A stretch of DNA of 64,000 nucleotides from Owenia fusiformis (lineage: Eukaryota; Annelida; Polychaeta; Sabellida; Oweniidae). This document shows positions 11,029 through 23,800 of this stretch, piece by piece. The stretch's first letter is position 1; every line of letters starts with the position of its first letter. A model generated the notes under the pieces. That model was not told where the DNA came from. It made no database searches and saw only the letters and a list, made by a program, of their open reading frames with translations. Made by a program: the position numbers and the translations under genes. The stretch spans positions 16,167,513 to 16,231,512 of the forward strand of contig CAIIXF020000004.1 in assembly GCA_903813345.2 (NCBI GenBank). Reading direction: 5' to 3'.

Positions 11029-11847
11029 TGTTACAGTATTATGTTCTATCATATTCACATTAAGTTTAGTTTATCTATATGTATATACTGTAACTGATCT
11101 TTATTAGAGATCTTGGGTCAAGGTCACAATGACATTATACACAGAACTGAACTGAATGACTCGTTAACTCTTGACCATCCAGAGAGTTCTAGAAAATATA
11201 ACCATTCATTAAGACTTAATCATGTGACTGGAGATGTCCAATCAAAACTCAACAAGTAGTCTCAGTTCCAGAAGATTCTTTCTAGATGATTCTTTCACAC
11301 TATAAATAAAACTGCAAAGTGGACTCAGTAGCAGATAATTAAGTAATCATAACTGGACATCTCAAGGGAACTAAATAAAGCAGAATTTCAAAGTTGATCA
11401 AAGGACATCTTCTTAGCTGAATATTACAGACACCTACTGTGGGAACATTTATAACACTAAAACACACAACCTGAGGACTTTATATGGACATATATTACAA
11501 CACACACTATATACGGATTATCATATACATTCGTGGATTATCATAAACATTTGTGGATTATCATCAAACATTTGTGGATTATCATCAAACATTATTGGAT
11601 ACGAACATTATAGGATTACGACGAACATTATTTGATTATTACAAACATTGGAGAACTATTAACGATTATTGAAACTTTCGTGATCTGGAACATTCTCAAG
11701 GATCGTCAACGACATTTATCTACATATCATAAGTATTGACTTTTATATATTATTGTTATCGTTTTTTTTGGTTTTCAAAAATATATTACTGTACATTGTT
11801 ATATTTTAATTGCTGTTTTTTACTTTCTGTTATTTTCGAACGTAACA
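11029..11847 (+). repeat. 3' LTR
   Basis: This 819-bp copy equals the 5' LTR in length and, as far as read by eye, in sequence. The host flank after it restarts with TTAT, the target duplication. Confidence 0.93.
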
Positions 11848-12823
11848 TTATGGAGGGTTGAACAAATGCAAATAAAAATGTCCCCATATATGTACATACT
11901 TACCAAGTGTCAATGTAAACCTATATGATTCTCGTTTTACTAATTCAAACGTTCATTACATACATTGTTTTCTGAAATTAAACCAAGACGTCACCTAGAA
12001 AATCATCTTATTAACGTTTTTAGATATGTTCAAAACAACGTAATAAACATACAATGACTAAATGACTAAATTCCAGGGAAGGAAATTTTCTTTATTTTCG
12101 GTTCTAAGAGTTTTGCTGTTATTGTAACATTATAATAATCATTCAAAATACTCGACAAGAAGGAGATATATTCAATGAAACCCATGCCGTTTCTATTAGG
12201 AAAACACAACAATTATTATTGTTCAATGATTTTCTCTTTGCACCCGGTATTATATGGGTACTAAGAAATGTATATCTTAATGCGATTATTTTATCCACTT
12301 TAGCTTTAAAATGTTTGTTGATCGGATTCATAAGTTTTCACCAAATTATCTTTTATCAAATATGAAAGCATACGATTGGTCTAACAACTGGCCAAACGTA
12401 ACTTCCATGATTCTCTGTCATTTACTTGCACTGACCATATTATAGACAGTATACGTACTGCCAAAGCCAAGTGTAGACACATTTAAGCATTATATATAGA
12501 GAAGGTAATTATATTTATGATCTGTTTATTTTAATCCGTATAATATTGTATATCAGTCCACCATAGTGATCAAACAACAGTCGTTTTTAAATTTTCACAC
12601 ACACACCTGACACCATCCTGCTTTTTCATATCATTTTCATAAGCATTTAAAAAATTTCATGACATTATAGTGGAATAAAGAAACAACACCAAGAATTCTT
12701 AAGACAAGAAGACCCTAGATATGGTGTTAAACTTAAAAAGATTGGCAGACGCAGAGTTTTCAGTGTAATTTATATTTTGATGATATTGTATATCCGTGGT
12801 ATAAATAATAGTATTGTGTACTA
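11848..12823. other. No gene seen
   Basis: AT-rich sequence between the LTR element and the next TIR element. A short open stretch around 12680-12820 (+) has no recognisable domain and no convincing splice pattern. Confidence 0.5.
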
Positions 12824-13352
12824 TGAGGTGATCCATCAAAGAAGTAGCGTCAAAGATGTTATCAATTCAATATTACTTGACCAATTTTCATGAAAATTAG
12901 TACAGATGTATTCCACACATTATTCAAAATTCAAAGTAACTCAAGAATAAATAGAATTTCACGCTTACTATGGTATCCAGATGTGACGGCATCCGGGGCA
13001 AATTGTTTGTTTTGGTATGAAACGGAATAAAAAAAAATCAGAAATAGATGTTAGTATCAACAATTTTGTTTTTATCAAAATCATGAACATCATATCGCAC
13101 TATCATTATTGTGATATTAATCACATAACTGCCTCAATTGGCACTGCGTGTTTCATGTTGTAGTTATCAACTTGTTATCTAATCATCTAGACATTGTTTT
13201 TTCACGTTAAATCATGGTTTGGGATGGGTGGGTTTTTTCCTTATGTCCATTCAACAATGCATGTTTGGATAACACCAATCCCAAGTTTCAAGGTGTTTGG
13301 CCGAATGATATTGAAATGACGACATCTTTCACATTATTTTTGGATCTCCCTG
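12824..13352. mobile_element. Mariner-like MITE, 529 bp
   Basis: The ends are degenerate inverted repeats: GAGGTGATCCATCAAAG on the left and CAGGGAGATCCAAAAATAA on the right when reversed, both leading into AAAGATGT-like sequence. TA flanks both ends (12822-12823, 13353-13354). It is non-coding and more diverged than the other copies, so probably older. Confidence 0.6.
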
Positions 13353-13354
13353 TA

Positions 13355-14781
13355 CATACGCATTGCTATTTAAATGTCTATTAAATAGCCTTTTATATAC
13401 ATGTTTACAGTGATTACATTATTCTACTTATTTGCAATTACAGTCGTCGTTCCTCAATCTATTTCCTATAAACAATAAAAAGATTAATATTTATTCATAA
13501 CTATTTTATCTGGAGCTATTTTATTCAAACTTTAGCATGTATACTTCAGATATATACATGCAGTGTACATAGCTAAGCATGGGACTTTGGGAACACATTT
13601 TACATTTTGGGGGTCCTATCGTGTCATGCAATCTATCATACTGAAATATAGTTTAAAACGCGAATTATTGAAATTGCGATATGAGTTCACTTGAATCATG
13701 TGATTAGCTCCTAAGCAATAACAAAATGAGGAACATTGCAATATGTTATAGTAAACATGTATATATTAGTACGTAGATTATCAATTTTAGTATGCATAGA
13801 AATAAGCACGTAATTTACAAGATAAATGTTTGTAGACAAAGCAAGAAGGCCAATGTAAAGATAATGTATGATAAATATGTTTCCAAAATATTTTGTTATA
13901 GTATGAAATATAAATGACGAATTAAATCCGGAATTCGGTTCAAACAAAGCATAAAATTTGTTGGGATACTTTATAAAGCATATAATCTGCTAATCTGCTT
14001 TGAACTCTAAAATATCAAGTGTATAACCATTGTAATATTCTGACTTTCGTATTTTGATTTTGAATATTTGCTAGTGTCAAATGCAGCAATAAAGAATTCT
14101 TACATTTTGCCCCATTATGATATGGCCTTGTTTTTAACAAAATATTTCATTCAATTCATTATGCTCATCTGATCATTAGTCAGTCATACCCTTCACATAC
14201 ACTGTCATTTTGTTGTCATGTGATTAGGCAAATCACATGACACAATACATTTGTTATAAACACACTTTTAAAATCTGATTTGGCTAAAAATCGCGAAAAG
14301 CTAGTGTACGAAACCTGAAATATGAATTTCTTAATAAATGCCCTTGCTTTCCTGTTATTCAGATGTAAGATAGAGAATCACGGTGTTTTTACGTTGGCCT
14401 TTGTCGTGCTTTGGGTGTCCTTGGGTGCTTTAATCGTTGCTTTGCTTTTCTCCCTCAATCGTGTACAGAAAACAACGTTCTTGATATGACATTTAAAACT
14501 AACCTCAATGAGTGATCATGAACATTCACTGAACTGACAACAATAAGTCCATATCTACGTTCTAAATATACTGCATTATTGTGTGGTAAATATCAAAGGT
14601 AGTGAGCAAGATTGCCCTTTCTACTTAGTCACTCTGAAATAAGCCTCGTGAAATATATACTTCAATATTACGATTGATATACGTTTAAAGTTCCCAAAGC
14701 ATCCATTGCGATTCAAATGATATCATGATAACTATAATGACGTTGTTTTCTTTCAGTGACGTTGACATTGCTTTTTTCCAG
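13355..14781. other. No gene seen; one perfect palindrome
   Basis: AT-rich sequence. The only structure noted is the palindrome at 14214-14242. First exons of the peptidase gene could lie here, but no exon ending in the expected GAY-AC before a GT donor was found. Confidence 0.4.
14214..14242. promoter_or_regulatory. Perfect 12-bp-arm palindrome with paired CATGTG boxes
   Basis: TGTCATGTGATT and its exact inverse are separated by 5 bp (AGGCA). Each arm holds TCATGTGA, the M-box form of the E-box bound by MITF/TFE-type bHLH factors. It lies about 540 bp upstream of the tentative peptidase exon. A regulatory role is inference; it could be chance or a small foldback. Confidence 0.3.
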
Positions 14782-14845
14782 TGGCCTTGGCGCAAGTCAT
14801 TTTGAATTCAGACGCGTTGACGGTCAGAGGCGTCGTGTTAAAGGA
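14782..14845 (+). CDS. Tentative subtilase exon downstream of the catalytic Asp
   Basis: After a TTTTTTCCAG acceptor, this 64-nt segment reads (T)GLGASHFEFRRVDGQRRRVK and ends before GTCAGT. In S8 peptidases the Asp motif DTG is followed by a few residues and then H-x-E/D-F. The leading base would complete a Thr codon and GGC gives Gly, so the first residues can supply T-G of DTG. It ends in phase 0, which matches the start of the 20180 exon (GINTITT). The intron would be 5.3 kb and filled with transposons. The donor is not ideal, and the preceding exon carrying the Asp was not located, so this stays a candidate. Confidence 0.5.
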
Positions 14846-17800
14846 GTCAGTTACTGGCATTTTGCTCATGACTAAATCGTAACCTGGTAACGCCTTCATG
14901 TATACTATACATAAAATAATTGTAAAATAATGTTGATGATACGTTAAGGGGGAAACATATTGATCCACCAATGCAAATGATGGTATTCGCCACAGAGTTC
15001 TCTTTATATCAGGTGTTACATGTATCGGCAACATGTCTCTAGGCACCAAAAGGTGATATAAAACACTAATTGAATCCCTAGATATGAGGATATCATCCTC
15101 ATTATAATGTATATAGTATATATGAAGTACCACTTTGCGTCTTAGTCAGTCATTAGCATACATGTATAACATTTGTGTGCCTGTTCTTTGTCTCAAGCAT
15201 GTGTAACTTTAACTTATATAATGACGCTGGGGAACACGGCCATTGATTTACAGGGCGTCCACAAAAAGTATACCCAAATTCAAAGCCAGGATACCACGAT
15301 AAGGTCTAGTTTTTCCTCCATCAAATGGTACCTAGATCATAATGGAACTGTCATGGATGACTGAGCAATCATGACTTATGAAAGGTGGTAAAATCGCCAC
15401 TGTGCCAAGTTAGCATTCAAGTAGGATTGACACATGAATGTTTAAAACATTATTAATGTTCAAATTCAAACTTGTTTCATGTTCTTCAAGCTTTTTGCAT
15501 AATTTAACTTTTTAGTGTTACCTCCCTCTCGGCGAACTGGATTACAAGATCCTCTTGAACAGCATGCAATGGAACTTCTATATGATGATATCCAGCTTTG
15601 AAGTCGATTCTATCCCCCGTTTATTTCAACACTCTTGCTGAAATCCTCATTTTCTCAGAAGAACTAAAGTTGATTGAGTTTCAACAAGTAAATTCATGTG
15701 GGACAGTATTGCTAGAATCCATTTTCAATAGTTAGAATAGGGGTTCTTAAACAGCTCACTGGACTTGCCTTTTAGAACCTTTTGTTGGCTCTACTGCTCG
15801 GGTGTTAGTTGAACCATGCTTGCAGTCCTATTTTAGAATGGGTTAAGCTTTTTGCAAAACCTTTTTTTCATAAGAGAGTCCAGTTCATTATAAAAGTCCT
15901 GTCTTCTAATATAATGTAACAGAAAAAGAATACTTGACCAATTACACATCGATTGCCACAGCACTAATTTTACCACCTATCAGAATGGTTTTGATTGCTC
16001 AGTCATACATGACATTTACCTAATGTTCTAGGTACCATTTGTTGGAGGACAAATAAGGCTTTTTGCTGTTACCTTTGTATTTCAAAAAATTGCTCAAGGT
16101 CCTAGTAGTTTGCTTTTGAGGTTTGGTTTTTGTGGACGCTCTGTAAAAACCCGGAGTATATTCTCATTGAATGACTATATGCATCACCCATCCGTTTGGA
16201 ATGGTTTACAATCACGTGTGACCTTCAACCTAAATTTAAGAACATTCCTATGCGAATGTGAATATTCATTTGGTCTAAAATAATCCTTTTCCCCTCTATG
16301 ATCTCTTCGTTACTAGGTTATATTTTATTAGGGCTTGAAGTGGTCATTCGAAGGAGGCTATAATTCCTGGATGACCAACCTTTACTACCCATTTTCCACT
16401 GGACAGGGGGTCGTATTGTGCATTAAAAAGCCACTATTGTATAGGTTTATTTACTGTTTCTTTTTTCATCTAAAGAGGGATTCAAAAGAGTCACTATGAG
16501 TTTGAGCGAATTGAAGGAAACCGAAGACGGGTCAAACGGGTAAATTTCGTGTCATGCTTCTCTATAAATCCATTTCTCATTTTGGAGTTCTTCTGTATAC
16601 ACACCTCCAAAGATTTGGCAACCTCGACTCCCAGTTTATCATGATCCAGTGCCGGTTTCTTATTGTCTGTCTTCGATTACAATATGTCACATTTATTTAC
16701 AGACTTAAACACCTTGTCCTTTTGGGTCATTGGGGTTGCCAAACTTTTAGAATTTATGAGGATTGTATAAATGCTTAACCCCAATGTAATTACATCATCA
16801 TGAGACATGTTTATATTCATCTATAAAAGCACATAAATGCTTAGCCTCAATGTAATCACATCATCGTGAGAAATGATTATACTATATTCATCTATAAAAC
16901 CACATAAATGCTTAACCCTAATGTAATCATATTATCATTAGAAATGTTTATACTATACAAGGGCCGATCAAAAAGTTTCTTACCGTTGGCTCTCAATTTT
17001 ATAATAAGGGGAGTTGGATGCTCAAACTTTTACATAAGACAGGGTAGTAAGTGTGCTTGAGACTGTCTGAGTTTCATTTAAATTGGTTCATTGGTAGTGA
17101 CACAGAGTCCATACATATTTTCAATGATTGAATTGTGCTCAGCTGCAGTTTTGGAATTTTCTTACACTAATGAAACTAACTAATGAAATCTGTCAACAGA
17201 CTGTAGTTTAATCATGTTTAATTAGTTATTATGCTAATATTCATTCTCATTCAAAATATTCAACCCCAGTTGTAATGCACTTCCTATATCTGTCCACTCG
17301 ATCCAAAAACACATGTTTAAGGCCTTCGTATGAGAGGTTTGAGACATGTCGGTAAATTTCCAGAACCACAACTCGGCAGATATTTTATAGTTATAACGCT
17401 ACTCCACCTTACTTTGTCATTGAAAATATGAATTGACTCTGTGTCACTACCAATAAACCAATTTATAGGAAACTCGTACAGTTTCAAGCAAACTAACTAT
17501 CCTGTCTCATGTTAAAGTTTTAGCTTCCAACTCCTCTTATTATAAAATTGAGAGACAACGGTAAGAAATCTTTTGATCGGCCCTTGTATTCATCTATAAA
17601 AGCACATATATGCTTAACCCCAATGTAATCACATCATTATGAGAAATGTTTATACTATATTTAAGGAATAAAGAACGAGATTTTATGATTTACGGCGTAA
17701 TATAAGATTTTATTCTGTTCATTGTTAAAAGACCGAAATTGCGTAGCGATTGAGGTCTTTGGCAATGGCCAGGATTAAATTCGAGGTCATATATTTGACA

Positions 17801-20800
17801 TAAATCATAAAATCGAGGTCTTTGTTACGATTCTTATATGATAAACATACAAGAAACACAACTATTTTCATTTATGAGTTTTAGAGGTCATACATACTCC
17901 AATATAGACCAATTTATCAATTGTTCTAGCTATTGTGACGTCACCTATCATATTAGAATCATCTATAAAAGCACATAAATGCTTAACCCCAATGTAATTA
18001 CAGCATCATAAGAAATGTTTAAAGTATATTCATCTATAAAAGCACATAAATGCTTTACCCCAATGTAATCACATCATCATGAGAAATGTTTAGAATGTAT
18101 CCATCTATAAAAGCACATCATATAACTATGTTCATAACATACATTCATTAAATCATTCATTTTAGTGGTGTACACAAATTTCATTCTGAGTTCAGGCGAA
18201 ATGATGGAAAGCGTCGGAGGATTAAACGGGTAACACTGGCCTTTGCAAACTGTTTATCAACCTTAACACGTGATCATGATTGATTGCGTACTCATGTATC
18301 ATGTGACAAGAAATCCGTAATGAAGTTGTATTATATTGTATTGGAACCATATTAAATTTAAACCATGGATGTTTTGACATCATAGTAAGAGATTAACTGA
18401 CTTTGGAAGTCTTAACTTCATTGACGATTCTGTGAATGAGATTAATATTTGTAGAAAAAAACCTTAGTTAACATACAGTATAGTGCATGTAAATATAGTC
18501 TTTCAATATAGAATATAGTCAACCATCAGTGAGGTGACCAACAAGGTGATTCAAGTATAGATGTAACGTCATTGATAATACTCGCTCGTGAACATATGAT
18601 CATTCAAGGGCGGACAGATCTGATAGAACAGCCTTTGGTCGCCATCTATCACCCGCTACAGAATGGGATGGTTGAGTCGAAAATACTGAAGTCCGCTGCT
18701 TACGCTATATTTCCAAATATGTCCCCGCATCTCCATTCTCTATTTGCGAAAGTTATCAGCTGCTTCTGTGCTGATCACGAATTTCCTTTATCCTCGAGTG
18801 GATATTTTCTACCAGAAAAGAAAATGGTAGTTTTTGACGATAATTTAATCAGTATCAAATTGATGAACTTCTGGTAACCCTCATTCAAAAATCTCAGGAA
18901 ATTTTGAACGCTACTCTGTGAATTTCCGTCAAGACCGCCATTTTGGACAATGGAGAACATTTTGGGAATATAAAGTAAGCAGTTGATTTCAGTATTTCAG
19001 TCTCAATCGTCATGATTTTGTAGCAGGTGATAGCTGGCGAGCAAAGATTGTTTTGTCAGCTCAGTCAGCGTTTGAAAGAGGTAACCCAAAGTATCGCTGC
19101 ATATTATCATTTGTCTTATTAGTAGTCGTTTGCATAGTATTGTCTAACTACTGTAAATGCATCGTTGATATGTTTTATAAATTGTCAAGCATCATGCCAT
19201 TCGATGAATTGTACAGTAAACGTCGTCATGGTCAAATGAATAGGTCTATTGATCAACTAGCATGCATTCGAAGCAACCGCTGCAATGTTGTGAAGTGGTG
19301 GACTGGTTTATTGTATGGTGGGGGAAGTTATTTTAACGTCTTCCGTTTGTATATGTTGTATTAAATGTAGTATGTCAAGTATACAGCGTGAAACAAAATG
19401 CCACCCACTAATTTTGGAATATCTTAATAATGAAGGAATCTTCGTGATCACTTGTGTGTAGATAGTGTGTTCAATGAGGGAAAGTCTGTGCAGCATCAAC
19501 AACTTTGAAAAGAGATATTATGTTTTCCGTCCAGGTATGTTCTCTTTGAAATCGTCAAAAAATTTCGATTTCTGTCTAAGCCACTATTTGAGTCATTTCT
19601 GGATTCCCATCTCATAAATTATCATGTAATATATACTCTTAGATTACTTTGTCAAATTTGATGAACTGACTCGCTTATTAGATTTTCTCATTTACATTTT
19701 TGAGTGATTTTGTGTCAGAGCATGCCTTCACATAAAATGAGATATCTCCTAAATTCCAATTTGTTGATGCTATACTCTATCTACAAATAAAAATCATGAA
19801 GTTTCCTTCGATCATTGAGAAAGTTATTCAAAAATAAGTGAGTTGCATTTTTGTGTCACCCTGTACATTAGACATTTATTGATACACTAAAGTACGATGC
19901 AAAATATAATATATGTACAATATCACATATATGTAAAGTGAGTTATAGTACTTTCTCGAAAATAAACAATAACATGTTATTTAACGTCACAATTGTTTAA
20001 CGACGCAAATATGAAAATTGCAGACACAAAGAAAGTCAATGTCGTCCTGGATTTATTTCACGGAATATATCAACAAAAAAATACAACAGTAAAATATTAT
20101 ATTGGAACAACAGTAAAAATAAATATAGGATTTTACTTATTTGGACTACAACATGTTACTGTTCGTATTTAACTTGTAGGGTATTAACACCATCACAACC
20201 TCTGATTTCAAAGAAGACACCAATGGGCATGGGACGGCAGTTGCTGGTGAGTTTACGGAACATTGTGATGTATTTTGAGACCATCATTTGATCCAGTTAT
20301 TTATTTTTTATTTAGTTTACATGGCATTTTTTGTGGTAATCCAATCGATGATCCCTGCAACGTCAAAATATTGAAGATTATTTTTACCATTATGTTTTGT
20401 TTTACAAACGACATAAGGTACGAACTAGTAAATATGTAAAAGTGCATATCATAAATCAACCCTCGTACGTAAGCACGCTATTCGCATGTGCACAATGACC
20501 GACATTATTTTTGTGCATCAGACATGGAATATTGGTTTGTTTTAATTTTGAACGGTTCAGCTCTAAGAAGTTTCTTCTAGTTTGTGTTTTTCGAAGTACA
20601 CTTCTGTTTTTCCTTTGGCATTACATACATATATGTATTTACACCTAAATAAACATTGCAGTTACTCTTCATTTATTTCCATGTAACAAATTTTTCTCTA
20701 AAATGTTTCTTTTTTGCTATGTTATGTAATGCTGTTTGGTCTTTTCTGTATGTATGATCCCATATATAGGTGTATATTGGTGTTTTCATATTGTAGCCAT

Positions 20801-23800
20801 CATTGGAGGTAGGACTCTTGGTGTTGCTAAGCAAACCATTCTCCATCCTGTCAAAGTTATGGACCGCAATGTTAGAGGTGAAATCGTTGGGACAATAGGG
20901 TGAGAAACATTCAACCTATGCCAAATCAAGCTTCAATTTCTCTTAATAGCGAAATATTGTTTGGGCAACGTAAAATGCATTGCAGTAGAAGGGAAAAGTA
21001 GAATGCATCATTTATTTCAAAACCTGTTTATTTATTTATTTTTTCAAAACCTGTTTATACTCTGCATTAAGATCTGTAAATGATGAGACTAATCAACGTC
21101 ACGGCATGTAAACATTCATAAAGTTATTCAATTGCTATATTGTGTCTGTCAACTTTTTAGTTTACCTTATGTAAAAGGAAGGTGGTATTGACGTGTCCGG
21201 GTTACTATGTTTTGATTAAATATTACTATATTTCCAGGAGTGTTATTCGAGGAATTGCATTTGTGCTTGCAATGGAGAATGAAGAGAGGAAAAAGGAAAG
21301 AAAAGTTATTGTCAAGTATGTTTGAGAACCACTAAGAATCTTTATTCATTGTCTACAGGTTTATCATCATTCCCAGAAAAGCATTCCACTATATTAAAAT
21401 ACTTAGTTTCAACACAAAAAAACACTAATGTTAATCATTTATGCATGTCATGTATCGTGTGTCATGCATTCAAAATAAATCTGTTTTAGTATGTCATTGA
21501 AAACTGGATTTAGCAGGCTACTTAACGCTGCTGTACAGGAATTACTTGATAGTGTAAGTAACTGGTTTTCTATAGAATAATGAATCATATTATCTTAGGT
21601 TATCTTGTTGCGTTATGTTAACTACCAAATATAAATACAAAACAGATTATCAGATACAATTATCCAACTGCTTATGAAAACACTTTTGAAATGTGTTTCC
21701 TAAGTCATGTGAAGAACACGGACCAATCGGGGAGTAATGAATGTGGCAGTAATATTATTTTATTATAATTTTCAGGGTATAACTGTAACAGCTGCTGCCG
21801 GAAATGACGCAGGAGATGCGTGCGAGGTTTCACCTGCCTCGCTAGATGGCGTGTATGTAGTTTACTGAATATTCGATTAGAGTTAAAAGAAGTGATAGAA
21901 TTCTGGATGCTTTTTACTATATGTATATAAATAACAATCTTCATCAGAATGTATTCATTGTCAGGATAAGATAAGATAATCACAGTCTTTTTAGAATATG
22001 ATCCTAGATTTGGAATTTCGTCGAAAAGTGGGATTAGATTCATACGGAAATAAGCATTTAAAGGCAGAATCAGATCTAGCGATTATTTTGCTTACTTTGG
22101 TGCTTCACCTTGACAAATATTGTTTCAATTTTAGAATATTTTGGGGTCATATCATTTCTTTCATATTTTATTTTTAATGATATACTTTATTTACAATAAT
22201 GCAATCATTTATCTATACGAATGGTTACCATTCTTATTATTTTGGAGAATTTAAATATTTTCCTCCATTTTTGCACTTTGAATCTTAAATAACTTCACCA
22301 ATTGATAAAACATCACGGATCTTTTGGGAGACGTTCTATTTGAGCTTGTGAGGAATACATTTGTACATCATTGTCGATATCACTTGCAATTTTGTCACTT
22401 CCTATGGATCTGATTCTACCTTTAAGCAAGGAACTACTTCATACAATAACGAATATATGTTTTTTCAGTATATCGGTTTCTGCAGCAACAAGGAGAGACG
22501 AGCTACATTATTCAACCAACAGAGGGAGATGTGTAGATATAGCTGCCCCGGTACGTGCATTTTTCCTGATTAATTTTATTGAAAAAATATACGGTCATAA
22601 TAACTGACGAGTCCGATATAAGCCAGGTCAATAAATGTTGCCCCATTGTTTAAAATTATTGCAGGATGTTGGTTCCATTGTGTTATAGTCTTAATTATGT
22701 ATATACAGGGTGTTCCAAAAGTAACAGGACTGGTGCTGGCATCTTGTTGAATATGCACCAATCATCTTCAAAATTTTACATGATGTACTTCCATGTATTG
22801 TTACTAAGACTGCACAGTTTCGACAAAAATTATGAAACTTGGGTAGAGTTATGGTTGCTATGATAACATGACATCACACTACCCGGGGCAACATTCCACG
22901 CAGAAAGTTACAGAGACTTTAAGCATTTTGTACATCCCTTATCAAAGCTAGAATCCAACAACTGGTGGGAATTGCATTGGCTAAATACATCATTTGATAT
23001 TCCTATGAATCCTCTACTTTGAAAAGTAGGGTCCTCTTTGGTCAGTCCAAGAGTAGCACTCAGTATCCATGACTCAAACACATGAGTAAACCCATTTGAT
23101 GACATGTCACGCAGGGTCAATAGGACAACTTGGAGAAGGTCATCCTCATCTTTAACGGTCTTACCGCGCTGATTAGCATTCCATTCTCCAAATAAAAGTA
23201 AAAAATTAGATATTGCATGATCAGAAGAGTATAGTGCATGGTATTAGACCTCAAGACCTAGCTCCGCTATAGCTGCAGCGGGCTTTAATTCTGACTTGCG
23301 GGCAGACGCCTTATCAAGGTGGATAATTGGCTTAAAATTGCGTCTTTTCAAAAACTCAATCGTAAATTGTGCAGACTGTTATACATGATGATATTTCAGG
23401 AAATTGAATAAATATTATTATTATGAAATCATACTTGAATCTGAGTTGTATAGCAACACCATTACTATAAAGCAACTAATAAAACAAACAAGAAATGTTG
23501 TATTGTAATAGGTGAATCAGATACTTTCTTCAGTAATATAAAAATGTTAGATATTACATTTTCGTGAAAAAGTTGCCCCGGGTATCGTAATGTCACGTTA
23601 CTATAGTAACCATAACTTTACCCGCATTTTATCATTTTTTCTGAAACTTTACAATTTTAGTTGCACTACTTCAAGGTACCATTTGTGAAAATTTGAACAC
23701 ACTCGGTGCAGAATTGACAAAATGCCAGCACCAGTCCTGTTACTTTTGGAACACCCTGTACCTGTACTTTTATGATGCAAAATAAATACTGATTTTTTCT

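Larger units (their letters stand above)
4892..11847 (+). mobile_element. Complete-looking Ty3/Gypsy LTR retrotransposon, Gmr1-type gene order
   Basis: The element has two 819-bp LTRs (4892-5710 and 11029-11847), each starting TG and ending CA, and is flanked by a 4-bp direct repeat TTAT (4888-4891, 11848-11851). A primer-binding site follows the 5' LTR, a purine tract AAGGAGGGAGG precedes the 3' LTR, and one long frame fills 5823-10739. The frame order is Gag, protease, integrase, reverse transcriptase, RNase H. RT and RNase H are Gypsy-like, but integrase lies before RT, as in Ty1/Copia. Among Ty3/Gypsy elements this order is known from the Gmr1 group first described in Atlantic cod. By eye the LTRs show no difference, so the insertion is young and looks whole. 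Confidence 0.93.
16765..18120. repeat. 70-bp tandem repeat interrupted by two insertions
   Basis: Seven or so units of about 70 bp contain ATCTATAAAAGCACATAAAT, CTTAACCCCAATGTAATCAC and GAGAAATGTTTATACTATAT. Units lie at 16765-16957, 17587-17661 and 17959-18120. The gaps are a mariner-like MITE (16958-17586) and a hairpin element (17662-17958), so the array predates both insertions. Confidence 0.85.

Noticed and set aside
12660-12830. Open + stretch as an upstream peptidase exon
   Set aside because: No propeptide or DTG motif and no donor in the phase required by the 14782 segment.
16765-18120. CRISPR-like array
   Set aside because: Units are directly adjacent 70-bp repeats without unique spacers, and the genome is eukaryotic. 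The 33-bp and 22-bp arrays were rejected as CRISPR for the same reason.
19053-19364. 103-codon + frame with a hydrophobic segment
   Set aside because: No ATG start, no domain, and no splice sites in matching phase with the peptidase exons.
19980-20160. Candidate Asp exon of the subtilase (KKVNVVLDLFHG after a TTGCAG)
   Set aside because: It has LDL instead of the near-invariant DTG and no fitting donor. The segment at 14782 fits the family better.
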